The notes below the pieces were generated by a model that saw nothing but the letters and a program-made list of their open reading frames with translations, made no database searches and had not been told where the DNA came from. The position numbers were made by a program, and so were the translations under genes. Positions 31,223 to 41,430 of a stretch of DNA of 64,000 bases are shown piece after piece (positions within the stretch are counted from its first letter, which is position 1; the number at the start of each line of letters is the position of its first letter). Source of the stretch: Hemerocallis citrina. Taxonomy: Eukaryota; Streptophyta; Magnoliopsida; Asparagales; Asphodelaceae. Location: the NCBI GenBank assembly GCA_017893485.1, contig JACEHZ010000207.1:620001-684000 (forward strand), given 5' to 3'.

Positions 31223-33952
31223 TTGGGTGTCATCCGAGGGGTCCCCGTCAATGAGAATGCTCGCCGTTCCCGCACATGGTCAGAGGCCGAGGCTAGCGTG
31301 TCTCGCCCCTCAATAATCCCCCCAGAGTATGATGGCGACATTTTGAAGTGCCTCCAAGAAATGGAGGAGCGCCTCAACCACGTTGGTAACGGCGACCCAA
31401 GAGCAGCTCAGGGGTACAGGCCGGTTCGTCCTCCTTTCTCCGCCCTCATCCTGCAGGCGGAGATACCCCGCAATTTCCGTCTGCCTCAGTTCGAGACATA
31501 TGACGGCAAGGGCGATCCTGCTGATCACATGGAGGGCTTCAAAACCCTCATGATGATTCACAGCGCATCGGATCCCCTCCTGTGCCGAGCCTTCCCCGTA
31601 ACACTCCGGGGTCCGGCTCGGGAATGGTTCTCCAAGCTCACCCCCGGCTCCATATATTCTTTCGACCAGCTAGAGGGCAACTTCCTCGCCCACTTGGTAA
31701 CCAGCCGAAAGGCCGAAAGAACGAGTGCATCACTACTTGGAGTCCAGCAGAAGGAGGGGGAGCCCCTCCGAGTGTTTGTCCGAAGGTTCACTGCCGAGGC
31801 GAGGTCAGTCTCATCCCTCGACCCCGGCATTGCCTCGGCAGCCTTCCGCCATAACGTCCGACATGGACAGCTGAAGGCTTCCCTGGCAAAGAAGCCGCCG
31901 ATAGACTTCCCCGACCTCCTCAACCGGGTCGAGAAATATATTCGAGCCGAGGAGGCCCTCAATCGAGAGGACCAGAAGGAAGTTCCCGGGAAGGGAAAGC
32001 GCAAGGCCGACGAGGTTGAGCCAGCGAAAAAAGCCCCAAGAGACGGGGGCTCCGCAAAGAAGGTCCCGCCGATCCCCCACTTCAAGAGGTACACTCCGCT
32101 GACGCAGAACGTGTCGACAATTCTCTTAGTGATTGAAGATAGCGACCTCGTCCAGTACCCCCTTCAACCGTCCAACACCAGTAAGAAGAGAGATCAGCGA
32201 TTCTATTGTCGTTTTCACCAGGACAACGGGCACGACACAGATCACTGTCGCGCCCTGAAGGACGAAATTGAGGCCCTCATTCAACGAGAGTACCTCCGAG
32301 AATTCAAACGAGAAGGTGCCTGGGAACAGAGGGACAACAGAAATAGGAGGGATTCCCCTCCTCCTCGAGGCCACCGACAGCGTCCCGAGCGGGATCCGGA
32401 GCCCGAGGAGCCTGAGGGTCAGGCAATCCTGCATTGCGTCCACGGAGGGGCCATGGGAGGAGAATCGAACACTTCCTGCAAGGCTTTCATTCGGGATGTC
32501 AACACCGTCCAGGGCCCTCTCTCCGCCCAGGTCCAGCAACTCCTTGTCTCCTTCTCAGGAGAGGATCTGGAAGGAGTCCGGCTCCCTTACTGTGATGCCC
32601 TCGTCATCAACCTCAGCATGGCGAACTTCGACGTCCGGAGAATCCTCGTGGACAACGGGAGCTTGGTCAACATTCTGTTCCTCGAAGCGTTCGAGAACCT
32701 AAAGCTCTCCCGTGAGAAACTAAAGCCAGTCGGGTACACCCTGCACGGATTCTCCGGCGTCCCCGTGACCATAGAGGGGATCGTCACCCTAGACGTCACG
32801 CCGGGCACGAAACCAAAAAGAAGGGCCGAGTCCATGGATTTCATGGTTGTGAATGTAAAGGCAGCCTACAACGCCATCCTCGGCCGTCAGGGGCTTTGCT
32901 TCCTCCAGGAGGTTCCCTCGGCCTACCATCAGAAAATGAAGTTCCCTACTAACACTGGCGTCGAAGTTGTCCGAGGGAACCAAGAAGTAGCACATTCGTG
33001 CTACATGACAGCGATCGGAAGCGGGGTGTTTCCCCTCGATGCTGTTGAGCTGGGGCCCGAAAGAACCCAGCCAGAGCCAGAACCGGCGGACGAGCTGCAA
33101 GAAGTCTCATTCGAGACAGGGGATTCATCGAAGCACTTTCGAGTAAGCTGCTCCCTCGCCCCCGACCTCAAGTCCGCCCTAATCGCCTGCATTCGGTGCA
33201 ATGTCGACCTCTTTGCCTGGAAGCCCTTCGACATGCACGACATCTCCGAAGATCTCATCATGCACAAACTCAGCGTGATTCCCGGGTCGAAACCAGTCAT
33301 CCAAAAGCGGCGCAAGTTCGCTCCTGAGCGACAACAGGAAGTAAACGCAGAAGTGGACAAGCTCTTGTCCGCACGTTTTGTACAAGAGGTGAGCTACCCC
33401 GAGTGGCTGGCGAATGTCGTCATGGTAAAGAAGGTGAGCGGGAGTTGGAGGATCTGCATAGATTTTACCGATCTCAACAAAGCATGCCCCAAGGATCCGT
33501 TCCCTCTCCCCAGCACTGATGCCCTGATCGATGCTACCTCGGACCACGAGCTCCTCTCCTTCATGGATGCCTTCTCAGGCTATAACCAAATCCGGATGTT
33601 CCCTCCGGACATCGCCAAGACGTCCTTCGTCACAGACCAGGGACTGTATTGCTACCGGGTCATGCCCTTCGGGCTGAAGAACGCCGGTGCCACCTACCAG
33701 AGGCTCGTCAACCGAGTCTTTAAAGATCAAATCGGGCGTAACATGGAGGTATACGTCGACGACATGCTCGTCAAAAGTCAACAAGGACAGCACCACGTCG
33801 CCGACTTGGAGGAAGCCTTTGGGGTCCTTCGAACCCACAACATGAGGCTCAATCCGGCGAAGTGCGCCTTCGGCGTCTCCTCGGGGAAGTTCTTAGGGTT
33901 CATCGTCAGCCAGCGCGGCATCGAGGCGAACCCCGAAAAATCCAGGCCATAA
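31223..33952 (+). CDS. pol: Gag-protease-RT of element B (909 codons open)
   Basis: One uninterrupted frame, also open upstream as APVTHQEFQDFRKEILGVIR, so the true start lies in the lost part. Gag core: MEGFKTLMMIHSASDPLLCR, EWFSKLTPGSIYSFDQLEG and FVRRFTAEARSVSSLDPGIA (residues about 105-215). Zinc-knuckle-like C-X2-H-X4-H-X4-C at residues 329-342. Protease DNGSLVNILF from residue 477 (the usual DNGSS reads DNGSL) and AYNAILGRQGL. RT: SWRICIDFTDLNKACPKDPF, LSFMDAFSGYNQI, MPFGLKNAGATYQ, and YVDD from residue 844. The frame ends by a one-base deletion in an A run near 33940 (NPEKSRP*); the next frame continues as KIQAIIDMAPP. Confidence 0.85.
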   Translation: MGVIRGVPVNENARRSRTWSEAEASVSRPSIIPPEYDGDILKCLQEMEERLNHVGNGDPRAAQGYRPVRPPFSALILQAEIPRNFRLPQFETYDGKGDPADHMEGFKTLMMIHSASDPLLCRAFPVTLRGPAREWFSKLTPGSIYSFDQLEGNFLAHLVTSRKAERTSASLLGVQQKEGEPLRVFVRRFTAEARSVSSLDPGIASAAFRHNVRHGQLKASLAKKPPIDFPDLLNRVEKYIRAEEALNREDQKEVPGKGKRKADEVEPAKKAPRDGGSAKKVPPIPHFKRYTPLTQNVSTILLVIEDSDLVQYPLQPSNTSKKRDQRFYCRFHQDNGHDTDHCRALKDEIEALIQREYLREFKREGAWEQRDNRNRRDSPPPRGHRQRPERDPEPEEPEGQAILHCVHGGAMGGESNTSCKAFIRDVNTVQGPLSAQVQQLLVSFSGEDLEGVRLPYCDALVINLSMANFDVRRILVDNGSLVNILFLEAFENLKLSREKLKPVGYTLHGFSGVPVTIEGIVTLDVTPGTKPKRRAESMDFMVVNVKAAYNAILGRQGLCFLQEVPSAYHQKMKFPTNTGVEVVRGNQEVAHSCYMTAIGSGVFPLDAVELGPERTQPEPEPADELQEVSFETGDSSKHFRVSCSLAPDLKSALIACIRCNVDLFAWKPFDMHDISEDLIMHKLSVIPGSKPVIQKRRKFAPERQQEVNAEVDKLLSARFVQEVSYPEWLANVVMVKKVSGSWRICIDFTDLNKACPKDPFPLPSTDALIDATSDHELLSFMDAFSGYNQIRMFPPDIAKTSFVTDQGLYCYRVMPFGLKNAGATYQRLVNRVFKDQIGRNMEVYVDDMLVKSQQGQHHVADLEEAFGVLRTHNMRLNPAKCAFGVSSGKFLGFIVSQRGIEANPEKSRP

Positions 33953-35094
33953 TAGACATGGCCCCTCCCAGGAACGTCAAAGAAGTCCAGAGGCTAACGG
34001 GAAGACTGGCGGCCATCGGCCGTTTCCTCTCCAAATCCGGAGAGAAGTCCCTCCCATTCTTCAAGGCGCTGCGCGGCACTGAAAGGTTCGAGTGGGGTTC
34101 TCAACAGCAAGAGGCCTTCGCACAGTTGAAGGAGTACCTCGCCAACCCTCCTCTCCTCAGCAAGCTCGAACCAGGGGAGCCACTCTGGCTCTACCTTTCC
34201 GCATCGGAGAACGTGCTCAGCGCCGTCCTCGTCCGAGAAGAGGAAGGGGCTCAAAACTCCCTGTACTATGTAAGCAAGGTCCTGGTCGACGCCGAGACCC
34301 AGTATTCCAGAATGGAGAAAGTGGCGTACGCCTTGGTCATAGCCTCGCAGAAGCTTTGCCCTTACTTTCATGCGCATTCGATCCAGGTACTCATGGATCA
34401 ACCTTTGAAGGCCATGCTCTACAAACCCGAGAGCTCTGGTCGACTAGTCAAATGGTTGATCGAACTCGGCCAGTACGACATCGGCTATCAACCCAGAACG
34501 TCCATCAAAGGGCAGGCCCTCGCTGAATTCATCACAGAATGCACCATCTCCGAGCAACTCGCGAGCAAAGAAGCCGACCAGACATGGGAAGTTTACGTCG
34601 ACGGCTCCTCTTGCGAAACGGGGAGTGGTGCGGGCATCATCCTTCGAGGCCCAGATGGTTTCCTCCTCCAGTATTGTCTCCGCCTCAACTTTCCGGCCTC
34701 TAACAACGAGGCTGAATACGAGGCGATGATCGCCGGGCTCAACCTGGCTTATCAAACCGGCGCCAGACAGATCAGGGCATTTAGCGACTCTCAACTGGTG
34801 GTCAACCAGATCACCGGGGACTACGAGGCCCGTGACGATCGAATGGTCAGGTACCGAGCCATGGTCCAACTCTTATTATCGTCCTTCGACGAATCGGCTG
34901 TCGTAAGGATCCCCCGGAAGCTGAATGCCCAGGCCGACGCCCTGTCAAAATTGGCTTCCTCATCCTTTGAAGGCCTCGACCGCATGGTCCTAATTGAAGT
35001 CCTGTTGAAGCCAAGTACAGACTCCCCGAAGGTTCTGTGCGTCAAAGACGGAGCCCCTCCTGAAGACTGGACCACTCTTATCAAAAATTTCTAA
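33944..35094 (+). CDS. pol: RT connection, RNase H and second RNase H of element B
   Basis: Continues RT after the frameshift (KEVQRLTGRLAAIGRFLSKS). First RNase H: LWLYLSASENVLSAVLVREE lacks the usual first catalytic Asp (TDAS reads SASE), then YYVSKVLVDAETQYSRMEKV and YHAHSI-type sequence. Second RNase H: WEVYVDGSSCETGSGAGIIL, NNEAEYEAMIAGLNLAY, RAFSDSQLVVNQITG and NAQADALSKLAS, keeping all four acidic residues (D, E, D, D). Having a second, intact archaeal-type RNase H beside a degenerate original one is characteristic of Tat/Ogre elements. The frame ends at TAA 35092, where the integrase N-terminal part starts in another frame. Confidence 0.85.
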
Positions 35095-36320
35095 TCAAGG
35101 GAGAGCTCCCGGAAGCCCGAGCTGAAGCAAGGCGGATCAGGGTCCGATCTGAAAGATTCGCGGTCATCAATGCCACCCTCTTCAAAAGATCCTATACAAC
35201 AACTGATGGCCGACCCTACCTCCGCTGCCTAAGCCCAGACGAAGCCAAATATGCCCTCAAGGAGCTGCACGAGGGGATCGGCAGCTATCACATGAGAAGC
35301 CGATCATTAGCACGAAAGGCGCTAAATCACGGGTACTACTGGCCCACTATGCTGCAAGATGCCCTCGCCCTAGTGAAGAAGTGTGGCCCATGCCAACGGT
35401 TCTCCCCAGTGAAGAGGGCTCCTCAGGCGAACCTCCGGTCCATGGCCAGTCCGACCCCCTTTGCAATGTGGGGGATGGATCTGGTAGGACCATTTCCGAA
35501 AGCAACTGGCCAGTAAAAGTTCCTCATTGTGGCGATCGACTATTTCACTAAGTGGATCAAGGCCGAGCCATTAGCAACGATCACCGAGCGACAGACTCAG
35601 CAGTTTTTCTAGAAACACATCGTCTGTCGGTTCGGGATTTCGCAGGTGCTCGTCACAGACAATGGGACTCAATTCGCGGGTAAGCAGTTTTGCAAGTTCT
35701 GCGAAGATCTTGGGATCCAGCAGCGCTTCTCCTCAGTGTGCCATCCCCAGTCTAACGGTCAGGCCGAGAATGCGAACTGCCAAATCCTCGACGGCCTCAA
35801 GAAACGACTCGATAACTCTTCCAAGGGGTTATGGGTCGACGAGCTACCCTGCGTCCTCTGGGCCCACCGAACAACAAAGAGAATCCCCACGGGAGAATCC
35901 CTTTTCAATTTATCATACGGCGCAGAGGCCGTCATTCCCTTGGAGATCGGTATCCCTTCACCCCGAATCATGGTTTTCGACGAGGCCGCCAACTCCCAAC
36001 AGCTGCGAGCCGACCTGGACCTCATAGACGAGGTCAGGGAAAAGTCCGCCATTAGAAGGAGCATCTACCAGCAAAGAATTGAGAAGTTCTACAACAAGAA
36101 GGTGCACCCAACTGACATCAAACTCGGAGATCTTGTCCTTCGAAAGCTGGCGGTATCCAATCCCGGCCAGAAGAGAAAATTGGCACCAAATTGGGAGGGC
36201 CCCTACAAAGTATCCGAAGTTGTGCGCCCGGGCACGTACCGCCTGACCAGTGCCGAAGGCAAGCCCATCAAGAGGCCCTGGAACGCGGAACACCTAATCA
36301 AGTTCCTAGGAGGAGAGTAG
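35095..36320 (+). pseudogene. pol: Integrase of element B, two stops
   Basis: Zinc-binding domain: ELHEGIGSYHMRSRSLARKA then CGPCQRF (His-His-Cys-Cys). Core: MDLVGPFPKATGQ (first Asp), VTDNGTQFAGKQF (second Asp) and SNGQAENANCQI (Glu), followed by LWAHRTTKRIPTGESLFNLS. C-terminal part: LGDLVLRKLAV, NWEGPYKVSEVVRPGTYRL and RPWNAEHLIKFLGGE. Stops are TAA at 35514 and TAG at 35610 (FF*KHIVCRFG, where Trp is expected). The second half from 35646 is open for 224 codons. No chromodomain follows, as expected for Tat. Confidence 0.85.
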
Positions 36321-36420
36321 CCTCCATGTAAATTATCATGATTGTAATCGGCACGTCGTGCCTAGTCTGTTGTAAAGTTCAAATATATTGTAAATATGCC
36401 AGCTTTCTTAAAACAAGCCC

Positions 36421-37160
36421 GCACCGTCTCTCCCTGAGAACATGTGCTGGAGCTCGGCGTCGGCCCCGAGCAAGGCGGGTGCCTTCTTCAAGGCACCGCA
36501 ACCTTGACGCTCGGCGGCGACCCTCTGCTATACCCGCAATTGTCTTTCTCACTGGTATGGGGGCTCGGCATCCTTTCCTCGCTCGGTTTGGGCTTCTTCA
36601 AGCTCATCAACCTATGTACGGGGCGACATCCGCCAGCCACGCCCGCACCGTCTCTCCCTGAGAACATGTGCTGGAGCTCGGCGTCAACCTCGAGAAAGGT
36701 GGGTGCCTTCTTCAAGGCACCGCGACCTTGACGCTCGGCGGCGATCCTCTGCTACGCCCGCAATTGTCGTTCTCACTGGTATGGGGTCTCGACATCCGTC
36801 TCTCGCTCAGTATGGGCTTCTTCAAGCTCATCAACCTATGTACGAGGCGACATCCACCAGCCACGCCCGCACCATCTCTCCCTGAGAACATGTGCTGGAG
36901 CTCGGCGTCGGCTCCGAGCAAGGCGGGTGCCTTCTTCAAGGCACCACAACCTTGACACTCGGCGGCGACCCTCTGCTACGCCCGCAATTGTCTTCCTCAC
37001 CGGTAGGGGGCTCGGCATCCGTTCCCCGCTCAGTTTGGGCTTCTTCAAGCTCATCAACCTAGGTGCGAGACGACATACGCCAGCCATGCCAGCACCGTCT
37101 CTCCCAAACCTGGGGCTCGACAAACCGGAGCAAGGCCGCAGCTTTCTTCAAAGCTGCTCG
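36421..37160 (+). repeat. 224-bp tandem array downstream of integrase, 3 units plus partial
   Basis: Units begin GCACC(G/A)TCTCTCCCTGAGAA at 36421, 36645 and 36869. A fourth, truncated, starts at 37092 (steps 224, 224, 223). Each contains GAGCTCGGCGTC, CTTCTTCAAGGCACC and TTCAAGCTCATCAACCTA. The open frames in it repeat with the unit and are not genes. Plant Tat-lineage 3' regions are known to contain such arrays, which can seed satellite DNA. Confidence 0.9.
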
Positions 37161-37269
37161 ACCACCACACTCGGTTACGACCTACAACCATGTGTTGACA
37201 AAATATTATTAAGGTTTAGATCGTCCGCCTTCGGCAGACGCCTCGAGCCTCGAGTCGAATTATTGACCA

Positions 37270-38000
37270 CCCTCTCACCCGCGAACAACTCAGGGTTTAC
37301 GGCTTTTACAAGCCTAAACCCCGAACTGTTCGAGGATGGCAGGGGGGCCATCGACCCGCTGCTCTCTCCGTCCCGGAACAAACGCTCCGAGTCTTCGAGC
37401 CGTTCAGCTGACCCTTCTCTCGCCCCCGAACAATCTGGGGTTTACGACTCTTATGAGCCCAAAACCCCGAATTGTTCGAGGACGGCAGAAGAGCCACCAC
37501 GCTTCGGCTCTCATCGAGCCCCCGAACCGATCGGTCGGCCCACCGCTCACTAACGAACCACCCGGGGTCTCGCGGCTCTAACAGCCTGAACCCCGAATAG
37601 TCCGAGGGTGATCGGTGTGCCTCCGATCTGGAGTACTCGGAAATATTTTATTCTCTGGGCGCCCGCCTTTGGCAGGCACCCGAGTCAGACGACTCACTGC
37701 CTGACAACCAACAAAGGGAGGGGGGATTATATAGCCCCCTGAGGCCCACATTTATTGGCTCTGGGAATACAAAACGACGGAAGGCAAAACGTCGCCAGTT
37801 ATTGCTTATCGAAAAACTAAACACCGCGACAGTCGCGCCCGTTGCAATAAGTTACCTCGGAGCTGACCCCTGCACAACGAGCCCGGCAACCGTCCCTAGC
37901 ATCCAAGACGATCAGAGCATGGAAAATCAAATGTTCTTATTCATTACTCATTGCTTACAACTCAATGAACTTCGGTACAAATACAAGGAAAAAGCTCACA
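37270..38000 (+). repeat. Degenerate direct repeats and TATA-like site in element B 3' region
   Basis: Three diverged copies of a module with GAACAA(C/T)(T/C)C(A/T)GGGTTTACG, AAACCCCGAA and TGTTCGAGGA near 37283, 37428 and 37556. Near 37725 GGGAGGGGGGATTATATAGC resembles a purine tract plus TATA box, and may be remains of another LTR-like promoter. No gene is supported. Confidence 0.5.
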
Positions 38001-38002
38001 AC

Positions 38003-38588
38003 TCACTCGCACTCGGCTGGGAACTTGAATTCGAGGCTCCTATCACGCTCGGCCGGACCGGCCTGGGAAGACACTCCCGCCACCGCGCTTCCTACGTCTT
38101 CGGGCTGCGCCCCATCCGATAGAAATATCGGAGACCGCCTCGGGGTCGAGTTGCTGGCTCCTTCAATCAGACTAGCGCCTAACACCAGCTTCAGCCTGCG
38201 AATCTCCAGCTCCTTCTCGACTACGGCCTCACGAAGGAAAGACTCTGATGCTGACCCACGGCTCGAAGCATCCGAGAGGGACCAGTCTGTCTCGATTACC
38301 CACCAGTCCCGGTCGGCTACGGCCTTCCTCAGGCGTGCCAACTCCAAGCAGAGCTCCCTGGACCTGTTCAGAAAATAGTTAACGGCGGCGGTTCGGTCCC
38401 GTGCCTGCTTCTGTTGACGAAGCAAAGCTGCCTCCATAACCTCCTCCCCCACTCGAACTAGAGGTACCTCGGCAACAACGGGGAGGGCGACACAGGTCCC
38501 GTGCGTCTATCAAAAGACGAGAACAAACATCACGAAAAACACAAGTCTGGAAGGGTCGGCCCAAAAAAGTAAATTTCATTTCTTTCAA
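38003..38588 (-). pseudogene. Possible additional antisense coding segment of element B
   Basis: A minus-strand open stretch with MGEEVMEAALLRQQKQARDR, SRELCLELARLRKAVADRDW and LREAVVEKELEIRRLKLVLG has heptad-like spacing that suggests coiled coil. It lies downstream, in antisense direction, of the antisense gene (38639-41089) and could be its last exon or a separate ORF. No homologous segment is kept in the pol-less element, so it is weaker than the main antisense exons. Confidence 0.4.
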
Positions 38589-38638
38589 AAAGTTTGATAC
38601 AAAACCCGCGGTGGCCAGTCCGCTTAAGGCATTTACAT

Positions 38639-41089
38639 CAAAAACAAAAAAAAGGGACTATTCTATTCTTGAGGGGGGGTGGCACCTCGTCGTCGACCTG
38701 GTCGCCCCCCGTGTCGTCGCCCCCCGGGGTGAGAGGAAGGTTCGGCGTCCATCCATAGCAGAGATGGTCGACGTTCTGCTCGGGGCAGATCTGCTTAAAG
38801 TGGGACTTGGCCTGTTCGTACGCCTCGTCCTGCGCCTGCATCACAGTCTCCGCCAAGGCCAACTCCATCTCCTTCAGTGCCTTCTTCCCCTTCTCCGCCT
38901 CGGCAGCGATCTTCGCCTCCAAATCCTCCCGGTCCTGCTTGTGAATTTTGCAGAGCGACTCTATCTAGGCCTCGTGGACGGCCACCATGGCCCGGGCCTC
39001 TTTCAGCTCATTTATGACCTTGTTCAGGTCGCGGAGGTACCTCTCCGCATTCTGCCGTTCGATGTATATCTCCTTCTCCAGGCACTTGTGGAAGTGCTGA
39101 CCATGGAGCATCGCCTGTCCAAAGAGACAAAGATCAGAAAAACTTTCAAGTTTTTGAGAAAAGCGAAGCCAAGCCAACTTACCGAGAGGTGTGCCTGAGA
39201 CCACCGCATGTAAGCCTGGTCCGCCGTCTGCATCGCCAGGGCCATCAAATCGTGCTCGGTGGCGACCTTCGAGACGAACTCGACCGACACAGGCCCATCG
39301 AGCAGAGAATCCCCCCGCATGATCGACCAATCAAGGGCAAAGGGCAGCGTACCCTGCCTGCCCACCATCTCCGCGGCGGTCGGCCGAATAGGGGGAGCCT
39401 TTTTCCCGGGGCATCCACTGTCTTGCCCGAACCACTCCCGGCGTCCCGAGCCGCCTTCGACGAATGGGAGCGGGGGGAGTGGTGCCTCTTGGCCCTCTTC
39501 ACCGGGGAGGGGCCCTCGGCCTCCGGGGCCGGCCCCTTGGAGGACCCTCCGGCTTGTGCGGCCAGCTTCTGCTTTTCGGCCGCTATCCTCTCCTGCTCGG
39601 CCTTCTTCTTCTTCTCCATCCTCGCCTTCTCGGCGACAGCAAGCAACATCTTCTTAGCGTCCGCCTGTTGAGTTGTCATCCCTGCAAAAACAATAGAAGA
39701 AGAGTTAACGTTAACACGAAGGCAGGAAAATGAACATATTCGGAAAGAAACATACTAGGGTCGGCGGGACTCAGTCCGGCACGGACGAGGTGTATCTCGG
39801 TCACTCGTGGCCATGCGATACTGTGCCCCCCCCCCCCCGACTATCTTCTCCACCATCTTCCACTCCTTGGCGGTCAAGTCGCTCCGCTTCGGAGGCTTGT
39901 GGTTCGGCTTGACGAAGTTCCACCAGGTCGGAATTCCCCAAGACCCCTCTGTCGGAACAACGAAATATTTTTCTTTCCACCCCTTTATGGAATCCGGATG
40001 ACCATGCATAACCTTCTTATGCGGCCTCGGTGAAAAGTAGAAAATCCCCTCCTGGTCTCCGACTGAGCCGATCCCAAGAACGGCTCAGAAATACATTAGC
40101 CTCGGCATCACTCCCTTCTCTTGGCACTTTAGTATGAAGCAAACTAGATGCTTCCAAGAGTTTGGACCATACTGCATGGGGCACAGCCCTGCTCAGTTCA
40201 GAACCCTCTTAACAAATGGATGCAGAGGCAGCCTCAGCCCCGAGAGAAAGGAGTCCTCGGGGAACATACAGTAACCCAGCGCCAGAGCCGTGGTGGGCCG
40301 AATGCCTGGGCTCAGAATGAAGATCTCGAACTCCCGCGGAATATAGTAGGCAGCCCTAATAACGTTTAGATATTCCGCCTTCAAAATGCTTGGGATGCCA
40401 TCAACGCGAATCTTCACCCGAGTGTCTTCGCCCGGCACTGGAGGGATCGGTCCGATATCCTTAATGTCATCGGGATACATCCGAATCGACCCTGGATTCT
40501 TGAAGGAGACCGGGGGAAACTCGAAACCCGGTCTGGGTGCGTACTCATCTGGCGAGGAAGGACTGTCCGGTATGGTCAGGACTTTCTTCTTCCGATGAGG
40601 GCGAGCCTTCCGCTCTGGTGACGGCGTCGACAAGGGGGGAAGGGGTGGAAGATCTTCTCCGACCCCGGTCGGCCTTCCAGCCGTGCCCCGGCTAGTGTCT
40701 CCTTGGGCAGCCTCCCATTCGTCGACCTCATCCTCCTCGTCTTCCTCGTCACCCTCGGCACCCTGATCATCTTCGTCTTCCTCCTCGCCTGAAGTGCCTT
40801 CCACCTCCTCTCCCTCATCGTCCTCCTCCTGATCCTGTTCCTCCTCGTCCTCTTTGTCCCCCTCATCCTCTTCCTCCTCGTCACCCTCATCCATGGGCTC
40901 ATTTCTCGGCCTTCTGGACCTCAATGGGGACACAATGAAGACTACGTCATCACCATCGTCCGACTCTGGATCGGTCAGAACTTCTTCCTTCACCCTATAC
41001 TTACTCAAGGACGAGGACGTCTCCTGCTCGGATTCCTCCGCGGAACGGCCTGACGAGCTAGCCTCGGATCCGGACTGAGTTCGCAACAT
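38639..41089 (-). pseudogene. Antisense multi-exon gene of element B (Transposase_28-like)
   Basis: Exon 1, 41089-39756: MLRTQSGSEASSSGRSAEES, a long Glu/Asp-rich run, then PRPGFEFPPVSFKNPGSIRM, LSGLRLPLHPFVKRVLN and, in a shifted frame, HPDSIKGWKEKYFVVP. This resembles the domain long annotated as putative gypsy-type transposon (Pfam Transposase_28). Donor TA|GTATGT. Exon 2, 39681-39183 (acceptor TTTTTGCAG): Lys/Glu-rich coiled coil AVAEKARMEKKKKAEQERIA and a second domain to AHLS; donor TCG|GTAAGT. Exon 3, 39114 to about 38639 (acceptor GGACAG): AMLHGQHFHKCLEKEIYIER coiled coil, with an in-frame TAG near 38965. Exons 2 and 3 join in phase 0. A frameshift at a C run (39828-39838) and the stop make this copy broken. 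Role in the element unknown. Confidence 0.65.
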
Positions 41090-41231
41090 TACTAAAAAGA
41101 AAGTACTAACCTGGAGCATAGGAAGTAACGGTCACAGGAAAATATCGCCGACAGCAAGTAAAGATTCCCGCTCTTGTTAAAAATTGGAAAGTGAATAATG
41201 AAGTGAAGATGAAGAAATGAAGGAGGGAGAG

Positions 41232-41248
41232 GGGGTTTTAAAGGGGAA
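41232..41248 (-). promoter_or_regulatory. Candidate antisense promoter of element B
   Basis: On the minus strand CCCCTTTAAAACCCCC lies about 145-160 bp upstream of the antisense ATG. It is followed by a CT-rich leader (CTCCCTCCTTCATTTCTTCA). The pol-less element has the same arrangement at 50905-50898: TATA-like GCTATAAG, CCCCCTCCCAACACTTCACC leader, then its antisense ATG. Confidence 0.45.
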
Positions 41249-41430
41249 AAGTGACTCCTCGATTTTCGCAAAAAAAGATCTGGCCGTTGGATCTTAACTA
41301 ACAAGATCCAGCGGCCACCAAGATCTGGAAACGCTTTGACCTTTGTGCCCATGATGTCAGCAATAGGCATAAAATTACCCCCACTACCCCTCCACCTTTT
41401 CTCTCCAGACAGGCTTTTTTCACAATTTCC

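Noticed and set aside
32126..34869. Minus-strand ORFs of 85-141 aa across element B pol
   Set aside because: Shadows of gag-pol, whose plus-strand motifs are clear.
36338..37581. ORFs of 60-208 aa after integrase
   Set aside because: They repeat with the 224-bp unit or are frames of the degenerate repeats; no similarity to an envelope or other protein.
40854..41078. Plus-strand Ser-rich ORF
   Set aside because: Shadow of the acidic run in the antisense gene on the other strand.
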